Shown one piece after another: positions 36,447 to 48,944 of a stretch of DNA of 64,000 nucleotides. Position numbers and translations under genes: made by a program. The notes under the pieces are model-generated. The model ran no database searches, was not told the DNA's origin, and saw only the letters and a program-made list of their open reading frames with translations. This DNA is from Sabethes cyaneus (lineage: Eukaryota > Arthropoda > Insecta > Diptera > Culicidae): NCBI RefSeq assembly GCF_943734655.1, contig NC_071355.1, positions 242,753,183 through 242,817,182 on the forward strand, given 5' to 3'. The first letter of the stretch is position 1. Each line of letters opens with the position of its first letter.

Positions 36447-39400
36447 TGAAAAAGAATCACGGTTCTGTTAAACAGGAGCCATATCAAACAAACGAATTGA
36501 ATGAACAGAAAACCGAGTAAAACCGAGATGAAGTTAAAACATAAATATTTGATAGCAAATAAAGTTTTGAATATGCTACAAATTTTTTTATAACGGCAGT
36601 CTTCCCAATAGACAAAGGAAATGATAGAAAGTAAGGAATGATAGATGTAGAAAAAAGGATGGCTGAAAAAATAGATTTTTGTCTTCTTTTTCTTTTTCTC
36701 GCGGGCTGTGTTTTCTGTAGAAAGCTGAAAAGTTATAAAAGTCTTCTCCAAATTTCTACCAACAAAACAGAAATAGAAAGTTTGTCCCAATACGTTAATT
36801 AGTGTTCGAGAAAAAAGTACATAAAGTTTGAAAATCGTATCTTTGCAGGAGCGGTGATTTTTTACGTCTCAAGAAACAAAATAGTGTTATTTTTTATTTT
36901 AGCCGTGTACGTCCCCTTAAATTACAATGAAAATTCACTCAAACTCGTAAGTGAATATTGATGCAGTTGATCACTAACGAAAGCAAGATTAAGCTAAATT
37001 TAAAGATATTTATGATATGCAGGCCAAATTAACTGTCTAGTTCCGAACCCCGGCATTTGCAGCAGGCTTCGGGAAAATCCTTATAAATTTTTTATAAATT
37101 CTTGATACTTTTTTTGTGTTAACAAACATCCCGTCTTATTGCAGGCTAATCTGTCTACTCAGATACATAGTTTGAATCATGCTACTGGATTGATAAATTG
37201 TGTTAAGGAATCAGGGGGAGAATGGTGCTCGCCAATTTATGCCATATTAGAAAGAACTGTGCTCTGCTGAGTAATAGGCATTATATTGAATGAAGGAGTA
37301 GAATTAACGTAAGATGAGAACACAAAAAAACTAATTTAATTTTATCAATTTAATTTTATAGATTAAAATAACAAAAGCAATAAGGGGTGTTTGTAGTAAT
37401 TAAAGAATTGCCTTAGTTACTGTTGACGTATCTGAAAAAAAATGAAGCCTAATCAAAAATCTAGATTTTCATTGTTTTGCAGTTTGTATACAATTCCTTG
37501 GCAGTAAATACTAAATTCTAGAATTTCGAAAATGTAGAACCAGTGAATGTTGCACCTTTTTTGCTTTGCGGAAGTTAAAAGATCGTTAGTCTCTTACCAT
37601 TTCTCATTCATTCTCATATTTCTCTGATGTTGATAAGTGAACGCAAGAAAAAAATATTGAATCAACTTGCAACGTTTCGAAGTGGGTTGAAATGGAGCAT
37701 TGAACATACCATCAACCGTTCATCGTTGAAGTTTAATAAAGTACACAATTGAAACCTCAATGAAACTCAATAGCTTCATTTCCGCCATATAACGATTGTC
37801 GTTAACGTGCAAGAAATTTTATAATTAACACCTGAACAATAATAATAAATTATTATTGGTGATTGAGGATATTAATCCTCCATCATCAATGAACATAATA
37901 CCTAACTAACTAACTAACATAATAATTCAATGCGCTCAATAAATCGATTTTTCATCAATACAGTTTTCTTTATAATTTAAATAAAAGTCGTCATCTATAA
38001 AACGGGATTTTATGTGTGAAAAATGGCAAATCAGCCCTGAGCCAACATGATGCCTCTCTGTGTTGTCCGTTCGGCCGGATACTGGTGGCACCGTAACCGG
38101 AGTTAATTCCAATAAGCCGGAAAGCTTCAGTATTTGAGAAACGAATTATTACGCTCTATACCCATTCATTGAGGCGCGTTGTTTAGCGTTTTGAATTGGA
38201 ATCGGTTCGGTCGGCTCAATAGCCACAATAACCGATCTTCGTCGTGAAAATGAAGACATAAGACTTTTGAGAAACACATCCACACCGACGAACTGGCTGG
38301 TTGAAATTTTATTGCAAAAAATGAACATTCCATCCAGCGCCTTTGAACCAGCTCGGGAATATTGCAAACCAAGGCAAATTAGTTTTCGACAAAGAGAACT
38401 GCTGCTGAAACCGTTCATTCCGTCGGTCGGTTATCGTTTCGTACCGATTTCTCATCATCATAAATTTTTCAGTAAAAATCATTTTAAATTATAAAATAAC
38501 TAACATCGATTTGGTGCGAATAATGCCGGCGCACAGTCCTTTGAAAGCTACAATTACCGAGTTAACGCTACCGGGTTTTAAGCCAAGAAAGACCAATAAT
38601 TTGCTGCTGCTTGGCCTGAATCCGAATGAACTTTTCGGGGAAAATTTCTTCCTTTCGTTTATCCTCGAACCGGGCTGACTGTGCAGTGCAGCTCTAAATG
38701 TTTTACTGTTTTTTCAATTAAGTGTGCCTTCCCTTTGTAGCAATTATTGTTCGCTTCACGGCCCGGTAGCAGCGAGTTTGGTAACAAACGAGCTGCTGCT
38801 ACACACCAAGGATTGCTCTTCTCATTAAAGAGTTGTGAATGTTTCATTTATTTTAGCACCTTCATGTCTTTCATTTTTTATTTTTCGAGTACAGAGCAAC
38901 ATTTTCGCCTGGTTTCGAGTTCCGCCGTTGGTTGATTTAATTCAAAGGCAAAACAGCCGACGCCTGTGGCCATAAAAATCATCTTCATTAATTTGTGAGG
39001 CCGTACAGTATTTTCACGAACGCGCTTCGACCGACTTGCAACGATGGAAATGATGTTCGCACACAAACCCCATCCATTGCATCCATATGCTGAACAGGAG
39101 GGGGAAGAAAGGATAAACGTACGAAGGCTCGTAAATTTTATGCACTCGCACCGACGCGACGGTTTGACGAAACCATCCGAGTTCCGTTCCGATGCGACGG
39201 TGGTTGCGTGCTGCACTCCTGAAACCAATGGTTAGATGTTCGAACGCTTGCTGACTATGAGATGCTTCTGGTCTCTCCGATACTCTAGGAATCAAGCACG
39301 GAGTCTACAAATTTAGAATGTTAAGTAGCTACGGTAGCCGTGCTGCTCTGCTACTCCTTACAGTCGGAGGAGAAAAGATGAAGCTGCAGTGCCTCGCGTA

Positions 39401-39945
39401 GTGGCACAGAGCGAACCAACCAGTCTTCTGCGGTCCCTGCTGAAATGTTGCCAGGCTGAACCAGGCAGCCAGCGCTGGCCGTTAGCGATGATTCCGAACG
39501 ATGCAAAACGATAACGACTGTAATCAAGCCGTTGAGCTTTTTGGAGCAGAATTCACAATAAAATATGGTTATAAGGTGGTTATCGGATCGAAAGTGCAAT
39601 GTAAAACGGGTCATTTCCGTGGGAGAATTAAACCGATCACGTGCAGCCTGAGCGAAATTTGCATCCGTACACTCTTCTAGCAGTAAGTAAGGGTCAAATA
39701 CATATATATACATAGGTGTGTCTGCGGTGAATTTGGGGGATTGTTTTTTTCTTTCTGCTGATTTTAACTAGTTTGTCGGCACTTTTTTTAAATCTACTTA
39801 ACGAATGATATGGAATTCGTTGTGGAAGAAAAATGAAATTTGTAAGGGTTAACTACAATTACAATTGATTGTAACAATTAACATTGTTTGACGCCTGCCT
39901 ATTACTGAAATGAATGGCTTTTATTCAAACGTGCGCGCAAAGGCT
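36447..39945. other. Unique sequence, no supported gene
   Basis: Frames such as 38149-38418 and 39351-39713 lack recognisable domains. GC-richer patches at 38030-39400. ATAATAAT traces near 37850. No exon identified. Confidence 0.45.
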
Positions 39946-39949
39946 TTGT

Positions 39950-40215
39950 GCCGCGAGCCGAAATGTGTCGTGATAAGACTGGCAGTATTCTGACGGACGA
40001 TCGTGAGGTGACCGGTGGAAGCAGCACTTCGATGAACACCCGAATGGCATCCAGACGGAAAACCATGGCGGCGGAGACAGCGATTTCGACGGTACAAAAA
40101 ACGGAGAAGTGGTGCCAAACCCAACGATTGCCGAAGTTCAGGAGGCCATCGTACAGCTAAAGAACAATAAATCAGCGGAGAAAGATGGCATCGGAACGAA
40201 GCTTATTAAAATGGG
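39950..40215 (+). pseudogene. LINE ORF2 fragment before the RT domain
   Basis: Across a frame break: DKTGSILTDDREVTG..WKQHF-like text, then EVVPNPTIAEVQEAIVQLKN and NKSAEKDGIGTKLIKMG. This matches the family form EEVREAIKxLKNNKAAGKDGIPAELLK, the start of non-LTR RTs. It stops at an (ACTT)n tract. RTE/Jockey-like, decayed. Confidence 0.7.
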
Positions 40216-40235
40216 CTGGCTATTTCTATGCTACG

Positions 40236-40535
40236 GGTACTTACTTACTTACTTACTTACTTACTTAGGTGGCTCGCCGTCCTAAGTCAAAGCCTGTTGA
40301 ACAAAGTTTCTCCATGTAACTTGGTTGAGGGCTGCCGCTCTTCAATTCCTCGGACACCGAGTACTTTCCGCCAAATCTCGTTCCACCTGATCTAACTATT
40401 TTGCCGCCGAAGCACTCGTCTTTCGAAAACTCCGAGCACTCACAAGCCCTCCTCGAGCATTGTCGATGTTTCATGCCCGTAGAAAACAACCGGTCTATCA
40501 ATCTCACGTCAATCAGAAGTTAGTAAGTAAGTAAA
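40236..40535 (-). mobile_element. LINE 3' end with (AAGT)n tail
   Basis: Flanked by ACTT repeats (40240-40267) on the left and GTAAGTAAGTAA on the right. The minus reading ends MEKLCSTGFDLGRRAT-stop and then the AAGT tail. Gene type inferred from the tail and from adjacency to LINE sequence. Confidence 0.45.
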
Positions 40536-40569
40536 CTATCCAATCGTGTTATTTCTAGATCTACGCGGG

Positions 40570-40880
40570 TTATACTTTAAACTTTTTTCAGTGATGATGT
40601 TTTACATTTAAGTTTAGTTTAGTTTCATTTTGTTTTTATTTTCATTTTTTTTTCAGATTGTTGTCGTTTCGTTTATATTTGACTTTATGTTAAGATCCTT
40701 TTCTGTCATTTTCAATTAATTTTCAGGTCAGTTACAATTGATTTCCTTTTCGTTAAAGATCCACTTCCAGTGCTACTATAGTCCGCTGTGAATTCACTTT
40801 AAAACTACTTTAATTTCATCCTATTTTTAGTTTATTTTGGCATTTCAGTTTGTTTAGAAATCTTGTTTGATTAAAAATGA
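40570..40880. repeat. T-rich degenerate repeat
   Basis: Words such as TTTAGTTTAGTTTCATTTTG, like those at 31861-32140. Nothing else seen until the hexanucleotide satellite. Confidence 0.55.
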
Positions 40881-41138
40881 GACACACTTATTTGTTTGTT
40901 TTTCTATACATTTTTTTACGATGTCCCATTTTACGGCAGATCTTCAGTTTTGATTGCGACAAAATATTTAGAATTTTCATTTACCAAAGGAGCTCTACGT
41001 TATCGTCTTGTCTAGTCGTTAGCTGTTGCTTCTCGATTTAAGTGGGACCCCTCCAGTGGCAATCCTTCTAAGATGTTGTCACTAGGAAAACATGTGCCAA
41101 GAAGGATGTAGGTCGTCCAATCATCGTATAGCTAATTT

Positions 41139-42438
41139 CAAGCTCAAGCCCAAGCCCAAGTCCAAGTCCAAGTCCAAGTCCAAGTCCAAGTCCAAGTCCA
41201 AGTCCAAGTCCAAGTCCAAGTCCAAGTCCAAGTCCAAGTCCAAGTCCAAGTCCAAGTCCAAGTCCAAGTCCAAGTCCAAGTCCAAGTCCAAGTCCAAGTC
41301 CAAGTCCAAGTCCAAGTCCAAGTCCAAGTCCAAGTCCAAGTCCAAGTCCAAGTCCAAGTCCAAGTCCAAGTCCAAGTCCAAGTCCAAGTCCAAGTCCAAG
41401 TCCAAGTCCAAGTCCAAGTCCAAGTCCAAGTCCAAGTCCAAGTCCAAGTCCAAGTCCAAGTCCAAGTCCAAGTCCAAGTCCAAGTCCAAGTCCAAGTCCA
41501 AGTCCAAGTCCAAGTCCAAGTCCAAGTCCAAGTCCAAGTCCAAGTCCAAGTCCAAGTCCAAGTCCAAGTCCAAGTCCAAGTCCAAGTCCAAGTCCAAGTC
41601 CAAGTCCAAGTCCAAGTCCAAGTCCAAGTCCAAGTCCAAGTCCAAGTCCAAGTCCAAGTCCAAGTCCAAGTCCAAGTCCAAGTCCAAGTCCAAGTCCAAG
41701 TCCAAGTCCAAGTCCAAGTCCAAGTCCAAGTCCAAGTCCAAGTCCAAGTCCAAGTCCAAGTCCAAGTCCAAGTCCAAGTCCAAGTCCAAGTCCAAGTCCA
41801 AGTCCAAGTCCAAGTCCAAGTCCACGTCCAAGTCCAAGTCCAAGTCCAAGTCCAAGTCCAAGTCCAAGTCCAAGTCCAAGTCCAAGTCCAAGTCCAAGTC
41901 CAAGTCCAAGTCCAAGTCCAAGTCCAAGTCCAAGTCCAAGTCCAAGTCCAAGTCCAAGTCCAAGTCCAAGTCCAAGTCCAAGTCCAAGTCCAAGTCCAAG
42001 TCCAAGTCCAAGTCCAAGTCCAAGTCCAAGTCCAAGTCCAAGTCCAAGTCCAAGTCCAAGTCCAAGTCCAAGTCCAAGTCCAAGTCCAAGTCCAAGTCCA
42101 AGTCCAAGTCCAAGTCCAAGTCCAAGTCCAAGTCCAAGTCCAAGTCCAAGTCCAAGTCCAAGTCCAAGTCCAAGTCCAAGTCCAAGTCCAAGTCCAAGTC
42201 CAAGTCCAAGTCCAAGTCCAAGTCCAAGTCCAAGTCCAAGTCCAAGTCCAAGTCCAAGTCCAAGTCCAAGTCCAAGTCCAAGTCCAAGTCCAAGTCCAAG
42301 TCCAGGTCCAGGTCCAAGTCCAAGTCCAAGTCCAAGTCCAAGTCCAAATCCAAGTCCAAGTCCAAGTCCAGGTCCAAGTCCAAACCCAAGTCCAAGTCCA
42401 AGTCCAAGTTCAAATCCAGGTCTAGGTCCAGGTCCAGA
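41139..42438. repeat. CAAGTC hexanucleotide satellite, about 216 units
   Basis: 1300 bp. From 41157 to 42303 the unit CAAGTC repeats about 191 times with one change (A to C at 41825). The edges contain CAAGCC (left) and CAGGTC/CAAATC/CAAACC variants (right). The 457-codon (KS)n and 430-codon (DL)n frames come from a hexamer having no stops in any frame. I do not consider them genes. Confidence 0.95.
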
Positions 42439-42439
42439 T

Positions 42440-45400
42440 GGCTGAACCGATTTGATCGCCGTTAAGCTTGTTTGAAAGATGTTACCTCCTTGTAGATCAC
42501 AATTGAATTGTTTTGCGGTCCGACGTTTCGTTTAAAAAGTTACTAGCAAAACATGACGTGACACGATTTTCTCCGGAACCGCTCAACCGATTTCAACAAT
42601 TTTAGTATCTAATGAAAGGTCTTGCTACTGTCAAATTTTTGAGGGAGTTTTGTTGAAAACAAACAATCAGTTCAAACGTTATGTATAAAAATGTGTTTTA
42701 CTAGGTATCAATTAGTCGAACGTTTCTCAGAGATGGCCGAACCGATTTATGCACTATTAGTCTCGTTTGAATGGTAATACAGCCTCATAAGCCACTGTTG
42801 GTTTGTTTTTAGATTGGGCGTTTAATTTGTAAGTTATGAGTAATCGTATATAACACGATAAAATTTATAACAATGTGTAACGATTTTAACCAGATGAATC
42901 AGATTTTAATCATTTTCGTATCAAACGAGAGATTTTAACGCTCTGAATATATCTGCTAAATTTGATAACAAATGGTAAAAAGTTATTTGATAATAATTTG
43001 ATGAAATTATTTAAGAAAACGTGGTTGATATGAATCAAATAGGATGCACAGCGGGGCCTAACCTCAAAATACGTGATTTTTCAAGGGGTGTGTCTTTGGA
43101 GAAGTTTATTGGGCGCATATTTTTACATTATTAGGGTGAACGTGAATCCACTTAATTGGGCGACAAATTTTTTTGTTTTTTAAGTACGTCCAAAAAATAA
43201 AGGCAACTGGGCGCGTGAATGCTCACTAGAAAAAACTTACCTTGTGGCTGTACGTGCCGCTGCCGAAAACCAGCGGAATATCGGAGAACGTATTTGATTG
43301 ATGATTTCGAAACATAATGTCAATACCTAAATTGTTTCGTAGTGGTTATTAAAAATTCGAAAAGATATCAAAATGGCGGCCTTTTTTGAAAAAAATCGTT
43401 TTCTTTTTCAATTTTCCAGAGTAGGGTTCCTTTTTAAATATCGGTAACTGCTCAATAACTTTGCTCACGATTTTTTATTGCTTTCATTAGAAAGCCACAT
43501 TTTCCGCTAAGCTATTCAGTATATTAAATACATATGCATAGTATACTAAATACATATTGATAATATCTAACACAACGTTAACAAGAGTTGAATTATGTTC
43601 CGAAGACTTGTCGAATTCTAACTCACCAATCCACCATTCCTTTCACCAATAGGTGGATTTAATCGGCTTTTTTTTTTCTTTTGCGTGATATTTTCTTTTC
43701 ATTTAAAGTTTAATTTTTCAGTAAGATAAAAAGATCTCTTTTGAAAAAGTTTACTTCATGGAAACACTGCTTTTGAGCATTTTCTCTGAGGTTTTCTACC
43801 ATCGCGAAAAATTTGGCTGAAAAGAAACCTGGGTCATCTGGGCTTTGTTTAATTATACAATATTAGTCTGGACTAGGAATTTTTTCTGCCACAAAAATCA
43901 GTACTTTGTTGAAATTAAATTATCAAAATGTATTATAAACTATTATAAATGACAGACCACATATTTTTTTATTGGCTGCGAGGTATTTTATCAAAAATGT
44001 GTATACTGATTCTGTTGTTGACATCTACATATGCAGTTCAACTAGAGCTAAAATTTTGTAGCATTACTGCTAGGTCGCTCCGATCGGGCAACCATGCAAC
44101 TCCATTAGTTCAAATAAAGTGGCAGCGCTTTGTGAAGGAGCAGGATAAATAAAGCATGTGACATAAATAATATCGGAATGGTTTCACCGTTGATGGAATG
44201 ATTAAAACATTGCATGCTAGATATTATAGTACAGGTTCTCATACAGTTGTGCTTTATCATCATTCATTCAGCGGCTCAAGTGATTAGCTGCCATCACTGC
44301 AAATGTCTCTAACCTCTTTGTTAGTCCTCAGCTGTGCCAGCCAGTCATGCCGACGGCGTTAGTAAAACTTTTTTTTTAGTTTGAATATACCTTTTGTTAG
44401 TGACTAACAATTCAAGCACCTTTTGAAACACGACGAGAGTCGAAATAAGTTTGTTTATTTTTTCTCCACACATGACAATCCGACGTATATGTCACGCAGC
44501 CTTACATAACTGCAGCGGAAATCATCTCCTACCGGAGCAGCGACGTCCGCAAACGCCGTCACCTTCAAGGTTGCTGTGGCCCATCCGTAACCCTAATCCC
44601 AAGGCTGCACACAGAGGCGTTCATAGAGTCTAAATATAGCAAGGAAGCTAAAGATTATGTGTGGAAAATAATTTCTTACGAAATCTCCGGGAGAATTCGA
44701 TCCTTTGCGAGAATAGCCCTAATAATCTCCGACGGTTTCGTACCGGTTTGTTTGCCAACGTTGTACGGCTGGCTTATGTGTGTGGTGTAATGAAGCCGTA
44801 CCCATACGGTCCTGTGCCGGTCCGTCCGGAGGGAGACCGAGGAAAATTGACATCACACATCACAGCTCTGCACTGCATGTGGGCTCAATGCAACCAACAC
44901 CCATACAAACGTACTCAGGGGCATTGCGTTCCGCACTTGTCGACGACGACGACGGACGGATGATGACGATGACGGCGACGGCGACGACAACGGCGACGTT
45001 TTTCATCCTGGAAAATGTAGCTGCATTTTGCTGTTGTGTATAATGTAGGTGTATGCCTCCTCATATGAAGCATATAATCTTGAGAAAAAGGAAAAAAGGA
45101 AAATTGCTGATGGGACGTGTAAAGCCTGTTTCATTACACAAAAGAAACAAAAGAAAATGCGTTTGCATTTTATCTGTGCTGCACACTGAGGCGACGGTTC
45201 TCTCGCCTAGATGTTGCGGTTGGCAATGCACAAACTCTCGACCTGGTTCCAACGAGCATGCAGGGAGGCCTTGGCTCATCTTTCCTGCAATATCGAACGA
45301 AGGATGCAATTGCCTGTTTCTCCTTCGCCTGCATCTTCGCATTTGGTTATTCATCATCGCGTCATCATCATTCATCATAATCACCCTCATATATAGTTGT

Positions 45401-47342
45401 AGACGCATCGATCGCAAGGAGCAGAAGTTGGTAAAAGCAATACACAAAAAGGGGTTGGGGGATCTTGTTAAAGCTGACTCGACAAGCACGCAGTTTCTGT
45501 GCTTTTCAACAGCATCAGCACCTCAACAGCAGCAGCAAGCAGCAAGCAGCCGCAGAAATTCTACGCACATCAGAACTGCCTCCCCTGCTGTGAAAGTGGA
45601 GAGCGAGCCTTCAGCGAGCGAGCGGTGATGTGTATTTTTTTTTAAATAGGTGTTAGGTTCATTGAACTAAGGAGATGACTTTTTGCGCCTGCTGGCCAAG
45701 CCGTGTGCTATGTTTCGAGCAGGGTTCGGCCACAATTCACACTTCCGTGGCGTACGAAGATGGCATGGCAATTGCATTCTCACACCGCCGACGTCATTGT
45801 TATTCATGGATGCGTACGCGTTGCATGTAATTTTCCACTTTTACTCCACTCACAGAAATCGTGGAATCAATTGTTTTCCCCGTCCTTTTGTGTACAGCTA
45901 GCTGAACGGGTCGTCGAAATGTTAATCCCTGATTCAACACCATCCCGAATTCGGCGGCCGGGGGGTCAAGAGAGCATGGAAACGACGATTTACCCACTAA
46001 ATTTGAACTGCCTTGCGTCGTTTGTCCCGAACACATTCGTAGCCTCTATGTGGTCAAGAGCTGCAGTTAATGCAATTGCATTTTTTTCCTGGCCCGCATC
46101 GGCTTCCTCTCGCGACTGCAGCAGAGCCTCGGGATGCGAGTGAGTGCGCAATAACTGCATCCGTGCGGCCATCTGGCCGGGTCCCGGGTGGTGGTGACTG
46201 CACTACTGTGCCCGAAACGGGAATATCGATTTTCAATTCAACTTGCAAATTTTTTTTTGCTCTTCGCTCCTTTCGCGCACACACACCGAACAATGCACAC
46301 ATCAAAACAAATATTTTGCGCTGTTGATGCTGTTGCGGCAAATCGCTGCTGTTGTTCCCACATTCTGGTAAATGTTTCCGTTGTTTTGACGATTTTTCGA
46401 GTGCTTCGAATGGGCATTTACCCTGGGGAGACAGAGACGGAGAGAGAGAGAGAGAGTTACAAAATGCTGTAGTACTAATTATGAGTTTAATTTCAAAGTG
46501 CTAGGATATAAGAAGTAGCTGCCGTTGTATGTTTCCCGATTAACAGTTCCAATTTTTATCGCTTTATATTATAACATTTACATTTGGCAAGTTGACCAAG
46601 GAAAATAAAAATCAGAGGCTGACATTGAAAGAAAACACGATTTGAAAAAAATCATAACTCTTAAATCAAATGGGGGCGTAGAGTTAGGAACATGCGCCGA
46701 ATTAGGCACGCTTACGGTTAATAACTACATTAAAATACATTAAAAAATTTTTAATAGGTGGACGTATCACAAAAATATCACAATTGAACAAAAACAAAAT
46801 CTAAATTAGGTTCTTTTCGTTTTAATAAGCAATTTGACTGCTTAGCCGAAAATATAACTCTGATATAACTCAAGCGCCACTTTATTCTCAGGCCACTCTT
46901 ACTCTTCCACACTAGCGTGCCCAGGCTGGAGCATACTGGGTACATGCCCTGCCTTCTCTAAAAGATTCATTTCAAAACAAACAAATTTGTTCGTCCGGTA
47001 TTTTTGCGATTAGTAAATCAATCCGAGTGCGAGTCCCACCTAGCATTGCACTACACGAAATTTTTATGGTCTATATCGAATTCACTCAATTAATCATTCA
47101 TTCAGCATCAGACATTTCTCCCTTCCTAAAAAAATCAATCTAGTTTTAAGTCCAATTTCAGATCTAATTTCATGTCCTTTTTCAGGTTCGATTTCAAGTA
47201 AAATTTCAAATTCCGATTCAACTCCACACTTTTATTTCAAATTACGAATTAAGTACACTTTCATGACCGATTTCGACTTTAATTTTGAGTTAATTTCATT
47301 CAAAGTCCAGTTTCAAGTAAAATTCATATCCGATTTCATGCA
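42440..47342. other. Mixed dispersed-repeat and unique sequence, no supported gene
   Basis: 42434-43030 carries mosquito-type dispersed repeat phrases (GATGGCTGAACCGATTT, GATGGCCGAACCGATTT). 44480-46480 is GC-richer, with GACGAC and CAG runs (44940-45000 and 45510-45550) and many overlapping frames with no recognisable domain. A remnant of the GCGCAGAATTAGG repeat lies near 46687-46720. Bases 47130-47342 are degenerate TTTCAAGTCCAATTT words. Confidence 0.45.
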
Positions 47343-47494
47343 AAAAGCAAAGCCATGGGTATTTAGCTTCCTTTCTTTATCGACAGACTTTGCAGCCGGT
47401 TATTAGAGTACAGGAAAACCGCCCAGTCGAGATTCGATCATACGACGACTGGCTTGTTAGGCCAGCGTCGTACCCCGGAGCTAACTGGGCGGGC
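47343..47494 (-). mobile_element. SINE, minus strand
   Basis: AGCAAAGCCATGGGTATT to GAGCTAACTGGGCGGG. Internally shortened next to GTACAGGAAAACCGCCC. It is flanked by similar CCGATTTCATGC and CCGATTTCACGC, which may be target duplications or part of the local repeat. Confidence 0.75.
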
Positions 47495-47529
47495 GCCCGA
47501 TTTCACGCCTAATTTATAATAAAGTTTCG

Positions 47530-48545
47530 CAGGGGGCCGCCCATTTGCATTAAGTCATTTGTCATAATGCTATTTGGCATAACGCCATTTTGTAAAATCC
47601 ATTTGGCATTCCGTTGAATTAATCCAAATGGCATAATGGTGCCAGTTGGCATAACGACCATTGGGCATGACGGCCAAAATGGACGGCCCGTGAGTGTTTA
47701 CCGGTGACCCGCAGAAATCACCTCTGTCTAGGTTTGTTCATTTCATTTTGAGTTAGTTTTCTTTAGTCCCCACATGGATTGGTCTTTGCATTACAATTAT
47801 CTGATAGTGCCTCTTGTTATCACACAAAAAAAAACAAAATCTGAAAAAATTATCAATTATGGCGTTGTAGAAAGTTTTTCTAAGTCCGTTTTTGCGTGAC
47901 TCGACCTAAAAATGGTTTAAGTTGCATTTTATATCAACAATACTATTAATTAAGTAATTAAGTAATTACAATAAGTTTCTTCTCTTACTGCGAATATAAC
48001 CCCTCTTCAGATGTGACCTAAGGAAACTATGTCCTGCTAATTGTATGAATGAATAGATAGATAAATTGTTGCTTTAGTAAAGAAGTAAAAAGTTACCGCT
48101 TTAATTAACAATCAGGAATAATTAGTTCTTTAACCACGATTCAATCGCTCGATGTGCTAGAGCAAAACACAAAATTAACCTAATCACTTTATCTCTTATG
48201 AGTCAGGATCTGACGGAATCTACCTTTCTTACGAATAAACACCCGCCGTAAATAATTGTAACAATATTTTTGGGTCACAAGCAATTAATTTAACAAACTG
48301 ATAAATCTAGCAAATTAAGCTTTTAACAGTGCCTGCCATATGCCAGTTATACTTCATCAATTTTTGATCTGCTTCAACTGCCTATATAAATCTTAACACT
48401 CACTAACAGGCATTATCAGTTGAGAACATGGTCAAGTCATGTCACCTGTGGTGTAACATTTCTCAATCTTGGATAACAGGGGGCTGACATGGTACGTGTG
48501 TTAACAGGCGTTATGTCAAATGACTTTAGGTCATATGGTGTAGCC
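47530..48545. mobile_element. Element with inverted CATTTGNCATAA repeats
   Basis: The left part has tandem ATTTGGCATAACGCC and AAATGGCATAATGG words. The right end has GGCGTTATGTCAAATGACTTT, the inverse of the left AAGTCATTTGTCATAATGCT. About 1 kb. Termini are not fixed precisely and there is no transposase. Class unknown. Confidence 0.45.
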
Positions 48546-48836
48546 TACTTTCGAGCCAAATTTCATGTGCAAGTTTAATTTACAGCTTAATAAGTCTTTT
48601 TAAAACCGATTTTAAGTGTATTTTAAGGCCAATTAAGACCCAATTTCACGTCCAAATTAAATGCCGGTTAAATTAAATTAAAGTCTTAAATTAAATTAAT
48701 TAAATTAAATTAAAGTTAAATTAAAGCCCAATATAACGTTCGAGTTAAAGTAAACCTTTAAGTTCAAACTAATCTAAATTCAATCTAATCTAAATTCAGC
48801 AGGTGTTTTTCCTCTTAGAAAAGGGAGGGATTTCAA

Positions 48837-48942
48837 CCCAAGCAACAATTTGGGTTTTATCACACTCTTATGATGGCTTTTATGAATAAAATTGGTCATG
48901 AAAACCTCTATAAGACTGCAATAAAACTCACATTATTACTTG
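48837..48942. mobile_element. 105-bp palindromic MITE, copy 1
   Basis: CCAAGCAACAATTTGGGTTT to AAAACTCACATTATTACTTG folds back on itself around AAAATTGG. Second copy at 61843-61950. Confidence 0.6.
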
Positions 48943-48944
48943 TG

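Noticed and set aside
41092..42465. 457-codon (KS)n and 430-codon (DL)n open frames
   Set aside because: Translation of a hexanucleotide satellite with no stops in any frame; no protein signature.
45053..46341. Many overlapping 60-190-codon frames
   Set aside because: GC-richer unique sequence leaves frames open on both strands; no domain, start context or splice pattern supports any of them.
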